From positions 2,227,733 through 2,291,732 of the forward strand of contig CP012157.1 of assembly GCA_001602455.1 (NCBI GenBank): DNA of 64,000 nucleotides. Reading direction: 5' to 3'. Below the pieces are notes generated by a model that had not been told where the DNA came from, searched no databases, and saw only the letters and a program-made list of their open reading frames with translations. This document shows, piece by piece, positions 7,880 through 18,682 of this stretch; position 1 is the first letter of the stretch, and each line of letters opens with the position of its first letter. Source of the stretch: Betaproteobacteria bacterium UKL13-2 (GTDB taxonomy: Bacteria; Pseudomonadota; Gammaproteobacteria; Burkholderiales; Usitatibacteraceae). The position numbers were made by a program, and so were the translations under genes.

Positions 7880-8350
7880 CTACTTCTTTGGCGCGTCGTC
7901 TTTCTTGGCATCGGCCTTTTTGTCGTCTTTCTTGGCGTCAGCTTTCTTCTCTTCTTTCACCGGCTTATCTGTCTTTTCTTTCTTTTCAGGTTTTGTTTCG
8001 GCTTTCTTTGTTTCTGCCGGAGCCGCCTTCTCTTCTTTCTTAGGCGCCGCAGCAGGCTTCGTATCGGCCTTGGCCGGCGTCGCGGCCACGGTTGTTTTGC
8101 CCGAAAAGCTCACGTCCTTTTCAATTTTTTTCAATATGCCTTCGCCAATTCCTGGCACTTTGTCCAGATCAGCGGCAGACTTGAAGGGGCCGTTCTTCTT
8201 CCGGTGATCGATGATCGCTTGAGCCTTGCCTTCGCCGATGCCATTCAATGTCATCAGTTCTTCTTTGGTGGCGGTGTTGACGTTGACTGCCGCAAACGCC
8301 ATGTTAATCACGGCGAGGAACGCTGCCATAAACACGATAAATCTTTTCAT
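7880..8350 (-). CDS. ComEA-like helix-hairpin-helix protein with a lysine-rich tail
   Basis: 156 aa. A signal peptide (MKRFIVFMAAFLAVINMAFA) is followed by a ComEA-type double helix-hairpin-helix domain, about residues 21-82 (VNVNTATKEELMTLNGIG and KVPGIGEGILKKIEKDVSF), which binds double-stranded DNA in the periplasm during DNA uptake. The last 70 or so residues are low-complexity Lys/Ala/Asp/Glu repeats (DAKKDDKKADAKKDD). Many betaproteobacteria have only the short core, so the charged tail is notable. It is a single-gene unit with its own terminator. Confidence 0.85.
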   Translation of the reverse strand: MKRFIVFMAAFLAVINMAFAAVNVNTATKEELMTLNGIGEGKAQAIIDHRKKNGPFKSAADLDKVPGIGEGILKKIEKDVSFSGKTTVAATPAKADTKPAAAPKKEEKAAPAETKKAETKPEKKEKTDKPVKEEKKADAKKDDKKADAKKDDAPKK

Positions 8351-8432
8351 TTCTGCTCTCCAAAAGTTCGTTAATTAAACTACTGCGACCTGTTTGATCC
8401 GTTCGCCTTGTTGGTGAAAAAAAGCGTCCACG

Positions 8433-9437
8433 TTATTGGGCGGCAAGCCACGGAATGTAGTTCGCCACCCCCTGCTCAACCGTCAAAAATTCATCGGCGT
8501 AACCAGCGGCTCGCAGATTCGTCAAATCCGCTTGTGTGAAGCTCTGGTATTTACCTTTCAACGCGTCTGGAAAGGGAATATATTCCAGCGCTCCAGCCGA
8601 TAGCAACTCTGCGAGTGTCTTGGGCGGCTTACCTTCCAGCGCAAGGCAGGCGTTCACGGTGGCCACTGCCGCGTCGTTAAACGTCTGGCTCCGACCCGTG
8701 CCGAGATTAAAGATACCCGAGAGGCCGGGATTGTCGAGGAAGAACAAGTTCACACGCACCACATCTTCGACGGACACAAAATCGCGCCGTTGCTCACCAT
8801 CGGCGTATCCGTTGTTTCCGGCAAAAAGTTTAACCTTTCCGGTTGCACGGTACTGGTGAAAGAAGTGGTAGGCCACCGATGCCATCTTGCCTTTATGCGA
8901 TTCACGAGTACCGTACACATTGAAATAACGAAAGCCGGCGATCTGCGAAGGCGCTTGTTCAAAATCATTGCCCACGCGGGCGCGTACCGCTTGGTCAAAC
9001 AAAAATTTGGAGTAGCCGTACACGTTGAGTGGCGATTCAAACTCACGCGACTCGCGAAAAGTTGCGCCGCCGCCATACACCGATGCCGACGAGGCGTAAA
9101 GAAACGGCACACTTTCTTCCAGCGCCCATTCAAACAACGACAGCGAATAGCGGTAATTGTTTTCCATCATATAGCGCCCGTCGGTCTCCATCGTGTCGGA
9201 GCAGGCACCTTCATGGAACACCACGTCGATATCACCGGAGAGGTCACCCGACTCAACGACCGACAGGAAATCCTGTTTATCGACGTATTCGGCAATCTCA
9301 CAATCAACAAGATTCTTGAATTTATCGGCGCGGGAAAGATTGTCCACGGCAACGATGTCACGAATACCTCGCGCGTTTAACGCTTTCACGATATTGCTGC
9401 CGATAAATCCGGCCGCGCCGGTAACGATGTATGTCAT
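8433..9437 (-). CDS. hldD: ADP-L-glycero-D-manno-heptose 6-epimerase
   Basis: 334-aa extended SDR enzyme that makes ADP-L-glycero-D-manno-heptose for the LPS inner core. The cofactor motif [10 protein letters not shown] (7-16) is N-terminal. The catalytic set is [10 protein letters not shown] (Ser) and YGYSKFLFD (Tyr/Lys). The [11 protein letters not shown] and [11 protein letters not shown] segments are characteristic of HldD. It follows hldA by 59 bases in the LPS part of the long minus-strand run. Confidence 0.93.
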   Translation of the reverse strand: MTYIVTGAAGFIGSNIVKALNARGIRDIVAVDNLSRADKFKNLVDCEIAEYVDKQDFLSVVESGDLSGDIDVVFHEGACSDTMETDGRYMMENNYRYSLSLFEWALEESVPFLYASSASVYGGGATFRESREFESPLNVYGYSKFLFDQAVRARVGNDFEQAPSQIAGFRYFNVYGTRESHKGKMASVAYHFFHQYRATGKVKLFAGNNGYADGEQRRDFVSVEDVVRVNLFFLDNPGLSGIFNLGTGRSQTFNDAAVATVNACLALEGKPPKTLAELLSAGALEYIPFPDALKGKYQSFTQADLTNLRAAGYADEFLTVEQGVANYIPWLAAQ

Positions 9438-9496
9438 GTTATTTGCTCGTTTGAGTGATGTGTCTTATGCAAAAGTCGGGTCGCGTGTTGCCCGAC

Positions 9497-10432
9497 TCAA
9501 ATTGCCGCTTCCAACTCGGTGCGGGTCAATGTCGCGGTCCCCAACTTGCCAACCACAACACTGGCCGCACGATTGGCAATACGTACCGCAGCGGCCATGT
9601 CTGAACCCGCCGCGAGCATGAGTGCAATGGTGGCAATGACAGTATCCCCGGCACCGGAAACATCAAACACCTCACGCGCCCGTGTCGGCTCATGCAAAAC
9701 CTCGCTGGCAGTGAATAAAGACATACCCTCCTCTGAGCGCGTGACAAGCAACGCATCGAGCGAAAGATCATCACGCAGTTTTTCAGCGCGTTGCGCAAGA
9801 TCGGCATCATCACGCCACTTGCCCATGACTTCCCGAAATTCACTCCGGTTCGGTGTCAACAGCGTAGCACCCCGGTACTTGGCGTAATCGTCACCCTTCG
9901 GATCAATCAAGATGCGTTTGCCGTGGCGCTTCGCCGCGTCGATCATTTTGGTGACATGCGTCAGGCCACCTTTGCCGTAGTCAGACAGAATCACGACATC
10001 GTGTGCATCGACCATCGACTCAAAATCACCCAATTTGTCCTCAAGCACTTCTCGCGATGGCGGCGTTTCAAAATCAATACGCATCAATTGCTGCTGACGC
10101 CCAATGACCCGTAATTTCACTGTGGTTGGCAAGGTGGCATCTTTGTGAAAATGTGTGGTCACCCGCTCTTGTGCGAGTAGCGCCGCTAAGATCCGCCCAG
10201 TCTCATCGTCACCGACGACAGACAGCAGTGTTGCCTGCCCACCAAGCGAGGCGATGTTACGAGCGACGTTGGCAGCCCCACCTGGGCGTTCTTCCGTTTT
10301 CTTCACATGCACAATCGGCACGGGCGCTTCGGGCGAAATACGCGACACCTCGCCAAACCAGTAGCGGTCAAGCATCACATCACCAACGACGAGAACTCGT
10401 GCGTGTTGGCAATCGGGGATATTCAGCTTCAA
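9497..10432 (-). CDS. hldA: D-glycero-beta-D-manno-heptose-7-phosphate kinase (HldA-type, single domain)
   Basis: 311-aa ribokinase-fold enzyme that phosphorylates heptose-7-phosphate at C1 for LPS core synthesis. The PfkB signatures are seen: [17 protein letters not shown] near the start and [11 protein letters not shown] near the end, with the catalytic Asp in GAGD. In E. coli this domain is fused to an adenylyltransferase (HldE); here the protein ends after the kinase domain, so a separate HldC should exist elsewhere. The start is TTG (10430-10432), overlapping the ugd stop (TTGA) and consistent with translational coupling. Confidence 0.9.
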   Translation of the reverse strand: MKLNIPDCQHARVLVVGDVMLDRYWFGEVSRISPEAPVPIVHVKKTEERPGGAANVARNIASLGGQATLLSVVGDDETGRILAALLAQERVTTHFHKDATLPTTVKLRVIGRQQQLMRIDFETPPSREVLEDKLGDFESMVDAHDVVILSDYGKGGLTHVTKMIDAAKRHGKRILIDPKGDDYAKYRGATLLTPNRSEFREVMGKWRDDADLAQRAEKLRDDLSLDALLVTRSEEGMSLFTASEVLHEPTRAREVFDVSGAGDTVIATIALMLAAGSDMAAAVRIANRAASVVVGKLGTATLTRTELEAAI

Positions 10433-11766
10433 GGCGTACCTGCTTGTTTACGTCCGATTGGATAATACTCAAAGCCCTGCTCCAGCATGGTTGACGGCTC
10501 GTACAGGTTACGGCCATCAAACACGATTGGCGACTTAAGTGAGGCTTTCATCGCCGCAAAGTCAGGCGCACGAAATGTTTTCCATTCCGTCACGATCGCC
10601 AGCGCATCTGCCGCCTGCAACGCACCAAGCACGCTATCGGCAAATGTCACATTCGCATTTCCCGCCAGCAAGTGTTTTGCCTCAGTGGCGGCGACCGGGT
10701 CAAAGGCCACAATTTTGGCACCGCGCTTGGTGAGGTCTTCAATCAACACCAAGGATGGTGCCTCGCGCATATCATCCGTATTCGGTTTGAACGCCAGCCC
10801 CCAGACGGCGAACGTGCGTCCGGTCAGATCTTCGCCAAAGGCTTTGACGATTTTTTGGGTGAGCACATGTTTCTGTGCGTAGTTGACGCGCTCCACCGCA
10901 TCCAGCAGCTTCAAGTCGAGGCCAGCCTGGGTCGCGGTACGTTGCAACGCTTGGACATCTTTCGGGAAACACGAGCCGCCGTAGCCGATGCCCGGATAGA
11001 GAAAGTGGTAACCAATGCGCGGGTCCGAACCGATGCCTTTACGCACAGCCTCTATATCCGCGCCAAGACGTTCTGCCAATAACGCTAACTCGTTCATGAA
11101 CGAGATACGCGTCGCCAACATGGCGTTGGCCGCGTACTTGGTGAGCTCTGCTGAGCGAACATCCATCACCATGAGGCGATCATGGTTGCGCTGAAACGGC
11201 GCATAGAGTTTCCGCATCGCCTCCACCGCCTCATCACTGTCCGCGCCGATCACGATGCGATCAGGCCGCATGAAATCTTCAACCGCCGCGCCTTCCTTCA
11301 GGAATTCAGGATTCGACACTACCGAGAACTTGGTCTGCTGCTGACGACTTGCCAACTCCTCGGCAATCGCCTCACGCACACGGTCTGCGGTGCCGACTGG
11401 CACGGTCGATTTATCCATCACAATTTTTGGGCCGGTCATAAAGCGGCCAATGTTGCGGGCAGCCGCAACGACATACTGCAAATCCGCTGAACCATCTTCG
11501 CCGGGAGGTGTGCCAACGGCGATCATCTGGATGTCACCAAACGCCACGCTCTCCTCAATGTTGGTGGTGAAGCGGAGCCGCCCCGCCGCGACGTTGTTGG
11601 CCACAATTTCTTTCAGGCCCGGCTCGTAAATCGGGATGCCCCCGGATTTGAGCAGATCGATTTTTTTGGCGTCCAGATCCAGACACAACACCTGATTGCC
11701 CACGTCGGCCAGGCATGCGCCCGAAACCAGACCAACATAACCTGTACCAATAACCGTCAGCTTCAT
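10429..11766 (-). CDS. ugd: UDP-glucose 6-dehydrogenase
   Basis: 445-aa NAD-dependent enzyme that oxidises UDP-glucose twice to UDP-glucuronate, a precursor of surface polysaccharides and modified LPS. The N-terminal Rossmann motif is [14 protein letters not shown]. The catalytic cysteine is in [11 protein letters not shown], and the C-terminal UDP-binding domain contains [14 protein letters not shown]. The length fits the family. It overlaps pyrF upstream by 4 bases (11763-11766) and hldA downstream by 4 bases. Confidence 0.94.
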   Translation of the reverse strand: MKLTVIGTGYVGLVSGACLADVGNQVLCLDLDAKKIDLLKSGGIPIYEPGLKEIVANNVAAGRLRFTTNIEESVAFGDIQMIAVGTPPGEDGSADLQYVVAAARNIGRFMTGPKIVMDKSTVPVGTADRVREAIAEELASRQQQTKFSVVSNPEFLKEGAAVEDFMRPDRIVIGADSDEAVEAMRKLYAPFQRNHDRLMVMDVRSAELTKYAANAMLATRISFMNELALLAERLGADIEAVRKGIGSDPRIGYHFLYPGIGYGGSCFPKDVQALQRTATQAGLDLKLLDAVERVNYAQKHVLTQKIVKAFGEDLTGRTFAVWGLAFKPNTDDMREAPSLVLIEDLTKRGAKIVAFDPVAATEAKHLLAGNANVTFADSVLGALQAADALAIVTEWKTFRAPDFAAMKASLKSPIVFDGRNLYEPSTMLEQGFEYYPIGRKQAGTP

Positions 11767-12479
11767 GGATGCACAACCTTCAGGGAATCACTAATCATTG
11801 TCAGTACGGCACGCGGGTCGGCGGCGGCAGTAATTGATCGGCCGATCACCAGATAGTCGCTGCCCATTTTAATCGCGTCCACGGGGGTTACCACCCGCGA
11901 TTGATCGCCTTTGGCGTCCGTTGCCAGACGAATCCCCGGCGTCACCAAGACAAATGACTGACCAAACGTTTGTTTCATGAGTGGCGCTTCTTGCGCGGAA
12001 CAAACCACACCGTCAAGCCCGCTTTCTTTTGCCAGCGACGCAAAACGTGTGACAGCCGCATCCACATCTGCAGCAAGCCCAATTTCCGGCAGTTCTGCCG
12101 CGCTCAGACTCGTGAGCACGGTAACGGCGATCAGAATCGGCTTCGTACTTCCCGCAGGCGTATTCCGGCTCACTGCCTCGGCGGCCGCCGCTAGCATTCG
12201 TCGCCCACCCGATGCGTGGACATTGAGCATCCACACTCCCATCTTGGTGGCTACAGTACATGCGCCGGCAACTGTATTCGGAATGTCGTGGTATTTCAGG
12301 TCCAAAAACACCCTAAATCCTTGCCGCATCAGACTCTCGACAATGCTTGGTCCCGCAGCCGTGAAAAGCTCCTTGCCAACTTTTACCTGACACAAGCTGG
12401 GATCAAGGCGCGCAGCGCAGGTAAGAGCTGCCTCGGCGGTCGGAAAGTCCAGCGGCACAATTATTGGTCTGTCGTTCAT
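11763..12479 (-). CDS. pyrF: orotidine 5'-phosphate decarboxylase
   Basis: 238-aa TIM-barrel enzyme catalysing the last step of UMP synthesis. The catalytic Asp-Lys-Asp set is D60, K62 and D65 in [12 protein letters not shown]. The N-terminal [11 protein letters not shown] loop and the C-terminal [13 protein letters not shown] phosphate-binding loop are family-specific. It is coupled by 4-base overlaps to lapB upstream and ugd downstream. UMP feeds UDP-sugar synthesis, which fits the next gene. Confidence 0.94.
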   Translation of the reverse strand: MNDRPIIVPLDFPTAEAALTCAARLDPSLCQVKVGKELFTAAGPSIVESLMRQGFRVFLDLKYHDIPNTVAGACTVATKMGVWMLNVHASGGRRMLAAAAEAVSRNTPAGSTKPILIAVTVLTSLSAAELPEIGLAADVDAAVTRFASLAKESGLDGVVCSAQEAPLMKQTFGQSFVLVTPGIRLATDAKGDQSRVVTPVDAIKMGSDYLVIGRSITAAADPRAVLTMISDSLKVVHP

Positions 12480-13741
12480 GCATTAACCTGTTTGTTTTCG
12501 ATGTGTTCAGCCTGCAGTCTGGCGAGATGGCGTTCGGCGGTATCGTACTCGGCAGTCCGACGCGGAGGGAACGTATCCCAACCACCACACGCCGGGCAAT
12601 GCCAGTAGAACTGCTTGGCCTTGAAGCCACAGTGGCTGCAGAGGTAGACGGCGAGCCGGCTGGCGTGGCTGTGTACCAATGCACGTTGCATTTCTAAATC
12701 CGCCTTGGCTTCATCTGTTGCTGCGAGCACCTGCGCCTCGAGCAGCCGATCAAGCCCAACGAGTGTTGGGTTTATGTACAAATCACTGCGTACCAACTCC
12801 GACGCGGCAAGTGGTCCGGCACTTTTTAATCTCGCTTTGAAGAGCGCGTTTAAGAGGTCCAACGACGGGTACTGCTGCTGGAGACGCGTGAGCAACACCA
12901 CCCCCTCAGACGTCTTGCCGAGCGCTTCGAAGGCGGCGAGTAAATGTTCAGCGACCAAGCCAAGGTAGGCAGGATCTTGTTGTTCGATCCGGCACCAGAC
13001 GGTAATCGCCTCGGCGTGTGCACCTTCACTGGCAAGCCACTCGCCACACAGGAGATTTGCACGGACACATTGCGGATACTCCGCCAGGGCTCGGTCCAGA
13101 TAACGACAGGCACCAGCGACACCTTCTGCAACGCGCAACTCGGTGGCCAACTCACAGTGGAAGTTTGCGATGGCTGAGGAGAAACGACGCTTTTCAATCG
13201 GCAGGTCCGCATCAAGGGTTCGGGCGACATCGATGGCCCTGCGCCAGTTACGCTCTTGCTGATACAAGTTCAGCAGGAGCTCAAAGATCCCGCGACGCTG
13301 CCGGTCGTTCGCGGCACTCCCATCAAGAACAGCGATGAGGATTTTCTCGGCATGGTCGAGCAAACCCGACTTGTGATAATCGAGCGCGGTTTCATATAGT
13401 GCGTCGGCGCGCTGCTCGGCAGAGAGTCCGCCGCGTTCAGACAAGTCCTTGTGCACGCGTAAGGCTCGGTCAATCTCACCGCGTCGGCGGAATAGGCTAC
13501 CCAATGCAAATTGCAGCTCGACGGCTTCTGGGTGCTGTTTGGAAGCCTCGATCAGCGCCTCAATCGCCTTGTCCGGCTGCTCCTTTAGCAAAAAATTCAG
13601 ACCCCGGAAATACGAAAGCGGTAGTTCGCGAGACTCAGAGATCAATCGCTTTACATCAAAGCGCGCACCGACCCAACCGAGCGCAAAAAAACCCACTGCC
13701 GCGATAAAGGCCCAAGGCAACCAAGACAGCATCAAATCCAT
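12476..13741 (-). CDS. lapB: LPS assembly protein B (TPR/rubredoxin-like)
   Basis: 421-aa inner-membrane-anchored protein. A single hydrophobic segment (about 4-22) is followed by a cytoplasmic array of TPR repeats. A C-terminal rubredoxin-like metal site has two CxxC pairs, CSHC and CPAC. LapB (YciM) controls LPS amount by presenting LpxC to FtsH. The gene overlaps lapA by one base and pyrF by four. Its neighbours ugd, hldA and hldD also serve LPS, so the operon links the checkpoint to precursor supply. Confidence 0.92.
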   Translation of the reverse strand: MDLMLSWLPWAFIAAVGFFALGWVGARFDVKRLISESRELPLSYFRGLNFLLKEQPDKAIEALIEASKQHPEAVELQFALGSLFRRRGEIDRALRVHKDLSERGGLSAEQRADALYETALDYHKSGLLDHAEKILIAVLDGSAANDRQRRGIFELLLNLYQQERNWRRAIDVARTLDADLPIEKRRFSSAIANFHCELATELRVAEGVAGACRYLDRALAEYPQCVRANLLCGEWLASEGAHAEAITVWCRIEQQDPAYLGLVAEHLLAAFEALGKTSEGVVLLTRLQQQYPSLDLLNALFKARLKSAGPLAASELVRSDLYINPTLVGLDRLLEAQVLAATDEAKADLEMQRALVHSHASRLAVYLCSHCGFKAKQFYWHCPACGGWDTFPPRRTAEYDTAERHLARLQAEHIENKQVNA

Positions 13742-14028
13742 TAGATGCGCTTTCCGGCTTCTGGTAATGCGACGGGGATGTCACTGTTTCGACTTTGTAG
13801 CGCTCGATTCAGACGTCGAATTTCGCGCTTGAGACGAAACATCGCGACGAGTGAAGAAAGTAACCCCAACAATAAGCCAGCGCCAAAAAACGCGAGCAGT
13901 ATTAATGCGAGTGGCATCTTCAGGTTCGCGCCGATACCGTAGAGGGTGACAGGGTCCGCATTTTTGGAAGCAATCCACACCAAAAGCAAGACGACGACGA
14001 CGCGCACGATCCACAAGATGATATTCAT
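13741..14028 (-). CDS. lapA: LPS assembly protein A (DUF1049)
   Basis: 95-aa membrane protein starting at ATG 14028 (MNIILWIVRVVVVLLL). It has two hydrophobic segments (about 1-20 and 37-62) and a C-terminal basic, probably coiled-coil tail (RLKREIRRLNRALQSR). LapA works with LapB in LPS homeostasis. The TAATG junction gives a one-base overlap with lapB. An upstream in-frame start at 14082 would add 18 unlikely residues. Confidence 0.9.
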   Translation of the reverse strand: MNIILWIVRVVVVLLLVWIASKNADPVTLYGIGANLKMPLALILLAFFGAGLLLGLLSSLVAMFRLKREIRRLNRALQSRNSDIPVALPEAGKRI

Positions 14029-14171
14029 GGTCGATATTCTAGGCTGTTGTGATAGGTTTTCAATCGATGTTGCAGCCCGCATCCGCGATGAAAGAGGATC
14101 GATGGAAACTGGCTTGCCAATCGTTCACAGGCAACATCCTTCACAGCACCGGGTGCCCCGTCACGTATTAA

Positions 14172-14220
14172 GGCTAGCCTGAACATTTCGTGGGGGCGCG
14201 TTTGAACGCGGGTGAGTGGG
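14172..14220 (+). repeat. GCTAGCC repeat family, short copy
   Basis: Begins GGCTAGCCTGAACATTTC, then GTGGGGGCGCG and TTTGAACGCGGGTGAGTGGG. The same block occurs at 34309, 42313 (inverted, long form) and 49262. It sits in the gap between ihfB and lapA, next to the ihfB terminator. Confidence 0.75.
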
Positions 14221-14221
14221 C

Positions 14222-14263
14222 AAAAAAATAGCCGGATATCCCTCGATACCCGGCCACTATTTG
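14222..14263 (-). terminator. intrinsic terminator of ihfB
   Basis: Read on the minus strand, AATAGTGGCCGG pairs with CCGGCTATT around a 14-base loop (two-base bulge) and is followed by seven T residues. It lies 33 bases past the ihfB stop. Confidence 0.75.
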
Positions 14264-14295
14264 GCGTATTGGTCTCAATCGTTTGCAGTGCTGGT

Positions 14296-14652
14296 TCAGG
14301 TCGCCGACTCGCTTGCGGTGTTCGGCGTTGATTCCGCCAAATGCGCACGCTTAGCCGCTTCTGCCGCTTCTAGCGCCTCATCAACACGCTCGCGCAGTTC
14401 TTTACCGGCCTTGAAGTGAGGAACGTACTTCTTAGGCACCAGAACCTTCTCGCCCGTCTTTGGGTTACGACCCGTTCTGGGTGGGCGATAGTTGAGACCA
14501 AAGCTACCGAACCCGCGAATCTCTATACGGTCACCCTGCGACAACGTGGAAGACATGGCATCGAGCATTGTCTTTACCGCCAACTCTGCATCTTTGGGCG
14601 CGAGTTGATGATGGCGAGAGGCCAGAATTTCAATCAGCTCTGACTTGGTCAT
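14296..14652 (-). CDS. ihfB: integration host factor, beta subunit
   Basis: 118-aa DNA-bending protein that pairs with IhfA (encoded at 49808-50116). I start it at ATG 14652 (MTKSELIE), which matches the family start exactly; a TTG nine bases upstream is weaker. The DNA-binding arm [12 protein letters not shown] is present. A C-terminal extension of about 20 residues, rich in Ala and Glu ([16 protein letters not shown]), goes beyond the usual 94-residue length. It follows rpsA, the classical order. Confidence 0.93.
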   Translation of the reverse strand: MTKSELIEILASRHHQLAPKDAELAVKTMLDAMSSTLSQGDRIEIRGFGSFGLNYRPPRTGRNPKTGEKVLVPKKYVPHFKAGKELRERVDEALEAAEAAKRAHLAESTPNTASESAT

Positions 14653-14783
14653 GGATTTCAAGAGACAGATCCACTTCGGTTTTAGTTATGTGACTGCCGA
14701 AATACGGCGCGGCAGGAAATCGTTTGACGCGGTTAGAGTCAGACGCTGGCTCCACCCCGGAGGGCAGAGCCAATCGTACAAAC

Positions 14784-16514
14784 TTAGTCTTGCTTCAGCT
14801 TCGCCTTGAGCAATGCGCCGAGATTAGTCGTGCCTGCATTGGAAGGCGCCTCTTCTGACATCCGCTTCATTGCGTCCTTCTCGTCCAATGAATCCTTTTG
14901 CTTGATGGAGAGATTAATGCCACGCGTTTTGCGATCAACGTTGATGATGATGGCTTCGATTTCGTCGCCTTCCTTCATATGGCTGCGCATATCTTCAACG
15001 CGCTCACGCGAAACTTCTGAAGCACGCAGGTAGCCTTCGATTTCGTCGGAAAGCGCAATCGTGGCACCCTTAGCATCGATCGCTTTGACTTTGCCCTTGA
15101 CGATGGCACCCTTGTCAAAGCTGGTCGTGTAGCTGGTAAACGGATCGGAATCGAGCTGCTTGACCCCCAACGAAATACGCTCACGCTCCATATCGATGGC
15201 CAAGACAACGGCTTCGAGTTCGTCGCCCTTTTTGTAGGCTTTAACGGCTTCTTCGCCAGCGACATTCCAAGAAATGTCCGAGAGGTGAACCAAGCCATCG
15301 ATATTGCCTGGCAGGCCGATAAACACACCGAAGTCGGTGATCGACTTGATGATGCCCTTAACTTTCTCGCCCTTCTTGTGGGACATCGAAAATTCTTCCC
15401 ACGGATTCTGCATGCATTGCTTCATGCCGAGCGAAATACGACGACGCTCTTCGTCGATTTCCAAGATCATGACTTCGACTTCGTCACCGAGTGACACCAC
15501 TTTGGCTGGGTGAACATTCTTGTTGGTCCAGTCCATCTCGGAGACGTGTACCAAACCTTCGATGCCGGCTTCGATTTCGATGAACGCGCCGTAGTCGGTC
15601 AGGTTGGTGACTTTGCCGAATAAGCGGGTCGACTGTGGGTAGCGACGTGCGAGTCCTGTCCAAGGGTCATCGCCCAACTGCTTCATGCCGAGTGAGACGC
15701 GGTTCTTCTCTTGGTCGAACTTGAGGATTTTCGCGGTGACTTCATCGCCCACGGCCAACACTTCGGATGGGTGCTTCACGCGACGCCATGCGAGATCAGT
15801 GATGTGCAACAGACCGTCGATACCACCCAAATCCACGAACGCGCCATAGTCGGTGATGTTCTTGACGATGCCCTTAACCACTGAGCCTTCTTTCAGGGTG
15901 TCGAGCAATGCTGCACGATCAGCACCTTGGGATGCCTCCATCACAGCACGACGCGACACAACAACGTTGTTACGTTTTTTGTCGAGCTTGATCACTTTGA
16001 ACTCGAGTTCTTTACCTTCGAACGGCGTCGTGTCCTTGACCGGGCGAGTGTCAACCAACGAACCCGGCAAGAATGCACGAATACCGTTGATCATGACGGT
16101 CAAACCGCCCTTGACCTTGCCCGATACCATACCGCTGATGATCGTGCCTTTGTCGAGCGCGACATCGAGATCGTGCCATGCAGACAGCTTCTTCGCCCGA
16201 TCACGCGACAGCTTGGTGGCACCAAAACCGTCTTCAAACTTCTCAATTGCAACGGTGACAAAGTCGCCGACTTTAACTTCGAGTTCGCCTTTGTCATTTT
16301 TGAATTCTTCTACCGGGATCACGCTTTCGGATTTCAATCCGGCGTTGACCACCACGATGTTTTGATCGACCAGCACGACTTCTGCGGTAATCATTTCGCC
16401 TTCGCGCATTTCTTGGCGCGTCAGGCTTTCCTCGAATAACGCGGCAAAACTATCGGGCGCGTAAATGGGTTTGGGGGCTTTGACTTTTGCTGCGGGTTGG
16501 GTTGATGCGGACAT
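14784..16514 (-). CDS. rpsA: 30S ribosomal protein S1
   Basis: 576-aa mRNA-binding ribosomal protein with six S1 (OB-fold) domains. The four C-terminal repeats carry the typical G-x-V-x-x-I-T/D-YGAF-V/I pattern ([30 protein letters not shown]). The N-terminal [19 protein letters not shown] segment anchors S1 to the ribosome. ATG start. A 171-bp gap from cmk probably holds its own promoter and leader, because S1 is needed in much greater amount than Cmk. Confidence 0.96.
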   Translation of the reverse strand: MSASTQPAAKVKAPKPIYAPDSFAALFEESLTRQEMREGEMITAEVVLVDQNIVVVNAGLKSESVIPVEEFKNDKGELEVKVGDFVTVAIEKFEDGFGATKLSRDRAKKLSAWHDLDVALDKGTIISGMVSGKVKGGLTVMINGIRAFLPGSLVDTRPVKDTTPFEGKELEFKVIKLDKKRNNVVVSRRAVMEASQGADRAALLDTLKEGSVVKGIVKNITDYGAFVDLGGIDGLLHITDLAWRRVKHPSEVLAVGDEVTAKILKFDQEKNRVSLGMKQLGDDPWTGLARRYPQSTRLFGKVTNLTDYGAFIEIEAGIEGLVHVSEMDWTNKNVHPAKVVSLGDEVEVMILEIDEERRRISLGMKQCMQNPWEEFSMSHKKGEKVKGIIKSITDFGVFIGLPGNIDGLVHLSDISWNVAGEEAVKAYKKGDELEAVVLAIDMERERISLGVKQLDSDPFTSYTTSFDKGAIVKGKVKAIDAKGATIALSDEIEGYLRASEVSRERVEDMRSHMKEGDEIEAIIINVDRKTRGINLSIKQKDSLDEKDAMKRMSEEAPSNAGTTNLGALLKAKLKQD

Positions 16515-16685
16515 GAATGGGTTAACTTTCGGTTTTACGGGTTAGCTCTTCGTCTGGCGACGCAGAGGGTTCATCATCGTCCGGATTTTTTGGGGATCGC
16601 GAACACCTAGGTACAACTACTCGCTGCTGGCGGAAAAACTATCTAGAACAAGCACATAACTCGAATCATCCGCAGCGATTGCTGG

Positions 16686-17372
16686 TTACTGCGTGGCCCG
16701 AATTGTGTCTTTCGCCCACCTCAGCACCTGCTCAACCGCCGCATTGGCAGAAATCGCTGTTGTATCAAGTAGATACGCGCCGTCTAACTTTTTCAGCGGC
16801 GCGACTTGGCGGTTTGAATCGCGTTCGTCACGGATGCGTAATTCCTTCACAACATCGTCTAGTATCGCAGAGATTCCTTTTTGTTTCAACTGGTTAGTGC
16901 GTCTTTCGGCTCGCGCCTCGACACTGGCCGTGAGAAAAATCTTCAGTTGTGCGTCCGGAAAGATGACGGACGCCATATCGCGACCATCACAAACGAGCCC
17001 AGGAGCAGCACGGAACGCCCGCTGGCGCTCGGTTAGTGCGCGGCGAACTGCCGGGAAAGCGGCTACCCGAGATGCATTTTGGCTCGCGCTCTCGGTGCGG
17101 ATCAATTCCGACACGTCTTCACCATCCAGAATCACCTTCTCCCCGATAAACTGAATACTTAAGGTGCTCGCTGCTGCAGAAACTTTATTTTCATCATTTA
17201 AATCAATACCTTGCTTCAGAGCCGCAAGTGCTGTGAGGCGGTACAACGCACCCGAATCCAAATAGTGAAAGCCCAACGCCGCCGCTACCCGCTGCGCGAC
17301 CGTACCCTTGCCGGACGCGGTTGGGCCATCGATGGCGATCACTGGAATGGCACGCGTGTTCATCGTCGTCAC
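16686..17372 (-). CDS. cmk: cytidylate kinase
   Basis: 228-aa enzyme that phosphorylates CMP and dCMP. The P-loop is GPTASGKGT and the NMP-binding region contains [23 protein letters not shown] is the characteristic CMP-kinase motif. The GTG at 17372 overlaps the aroA stop (GTGA). An ATG at 17363 is nine bases inside and may be the true start. Its place between aroA and rpsA is the normal order. Confidence 0.94.
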   Translation of the reverse strand: MTTMNTRAIPVIAIDGPTASGKGTVAQRVAAALGFHYLDSGALYRLTALAALKQGIDLNDENKVSAAASTLSIQFIGEKVILDGEDVSELIRTESASQNASRVAAFPAVRRALTERQRAFRAAPGLVCDGRDMASVIFPDAQLKIFLTASVEARAERRTNQLKQKGISAILDDVVKELRIRDERDSNRQVAPLKKLDGAYLLDTTAISANAAVEQVLRWAKDTIRATQ

Positions 17373-18682
17373 GACAACAGCCTCCGGAAGGCATCGAAAT
17401 AGCCAGGAAACGTCTTGCCGACGCAGGCAGGGTCATTGATCACAACATCCACACCGGCGAGGCAGACCAAAGAAAAACACATCGCCATACGGTGGTCGTC
17501 ATAGGTATCGATTGAGACCCCAGACACCAGCCTAGCGTCGCGAGGCGGCGTCACGGCGATGAAGTCTGGGCCTTCGACGACCTCCGCCCCCAACTTTCGT
17601 AGCTCAATGGTCATCGCCGCAATTCGATCAGTCTCTTTGACGCGCCAACTGGCGATGTTTCGAATCGTCGTCGTGCCATTCGCAAACAGCGCGAGTATGG
17701 CAATGGTCATCGCCGCGTCTGGGATGTGATTGAAATCGGCATCAATTGCGGTCAAGCGTTTATGCGCTGGCAGCGAGGCTTCAATCCAATCCTCTCCCAT
17801 GTTAATGCTCGCCCCCATTTCTGAAAGCGCGTCGGCAAATTTGATATCGCCTTGAATGCTGCTATGGCCGACGCCAGTCACCCGAACCGGTCCGCCACCA
17901 ATCGCACCGGCCGCCAGAAAATATGATGCGCTGGACGCGTCACCTTCCACGTTGACTTCCTGCGCAGAGAGATAGGTGGCATCTGCGGAAAGCGTGAATT
18001 CTCGCCAGCCGTTGCGTTGCACCATGACACCAAATCGTGCCATCAGATTCAACGTGATCTCGACATAGGGCTTGGAGATGAGCTCACCCACGACTTCGAC
18101 CGTTATCTCTGACTTGAGGAGCGGCAGCGCCATCAACAACGCCGACAGAAACTGACTTGATACATCGCCTCGCACCGCGATTCGATCAACCGCAGTCGAT
18201 GTTCGGCCAGACACAATAAGTGGCGGAAATCCGCTCTGGCCGGTGTATTCAATATTGATGCCTAAGGGCGCGAGTCCATCGACCAGATCGCCAATCGGAC
18301 GCTCACGCATACGTGGCACGCCGTCAAGCTGGTAATGACGCGCACCCGATTGCAGCGCCAAGGCGGCAGTCAGCGGCCGAAAAGCCGTGCCCGCGTTGCC
18401 GAGAAATAGCGTTGCTTGGGCGACCGGAAAAACACCGCCGCAACCAAAGATTCGATAGACATCACCGCCGAGTACATCAATTTTGACGCCGAGCTTGCCG
18501 AGTGCGGCGAGCATGACGGCGGTATCGTCAGATTGCAGCAACCCGCGCACAACCGTCGGCCCCTCACTCAGCGCGGCTAACAATAATGTCCTGTTTGAAA
18601 TCGACTTGGAGCCGGGCAACACAACCACGCCATTTGCGCGTGAAACGGCAGCCAGTCGTAATGCGGCGTCAACCTTACTCAT
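17369..18682 (-). CDS. aroA: 3-phosphoshikimate 1-carboxyvinyltransferase (EPSP synthase)
   Basis: 437-aa shikimate-pathway enzyme joining PEP to shikimate-3-phosphate. The N-terminal [16 protein letters not shown] and the [15 protein letters not shown] motif bind substrates. The C-terminal segment [12 protein letters not shown] is also conserved. GNAGTAFRP matches the class I (glyphosate-sensitive) pattern. It overlaps tyrA (18679-18682) and cmk (17369-17372) by four bases each. Confidence 0.95.
   Translation of the reverse strand: MSKVDAALRLAAVSRANGVVVLPGSKSISNRTLLLAALSEGPTVVRGLLQSDDTAVMLAALGKLGVKIDVLGGDVYRIFGCGGVFPVAQATLFLGNAGTAFRPLTAALALQSGARHYQLDGVPRMRERPIGDLVDGLAPLGINIEYTGQSGFPPLIVSGRTSTAVDRIAVRGDVSSQFLSALLMALPLLKSEITVEVVGELISKPYVEITLNLMARFGVMVQRNGWREFTLSADATYLSAQEVNVEGDASSASYFLAAGAIGGGPVRVTGVGHSSIQGDIKFADALSEMGASINMGEDWIEASLPAHKRLTAIDADFNHIPDAAMTIAILALFANGTTTIRNIASWRVKETDRIAAMTIELRKLGAEVVEGPDFIAVTPPRDARLVSGVSIDTYDDHRMAMCFSLVCLAGVDVVINDPACVGKTFPGYFDAFRRLLS

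Noticed and set aside
9497-10432. Bifunctional HldE
   Set aside because: The protein ends after the kinase domain and no nucleotidyltransferase domain follows.
15853-16439. Long open frames antisense to rpsA (about 170 codons each)
   Set aside because: They mirror the strongly biased codons of S1 on the opposite strand and match no family; rpsA is certain.
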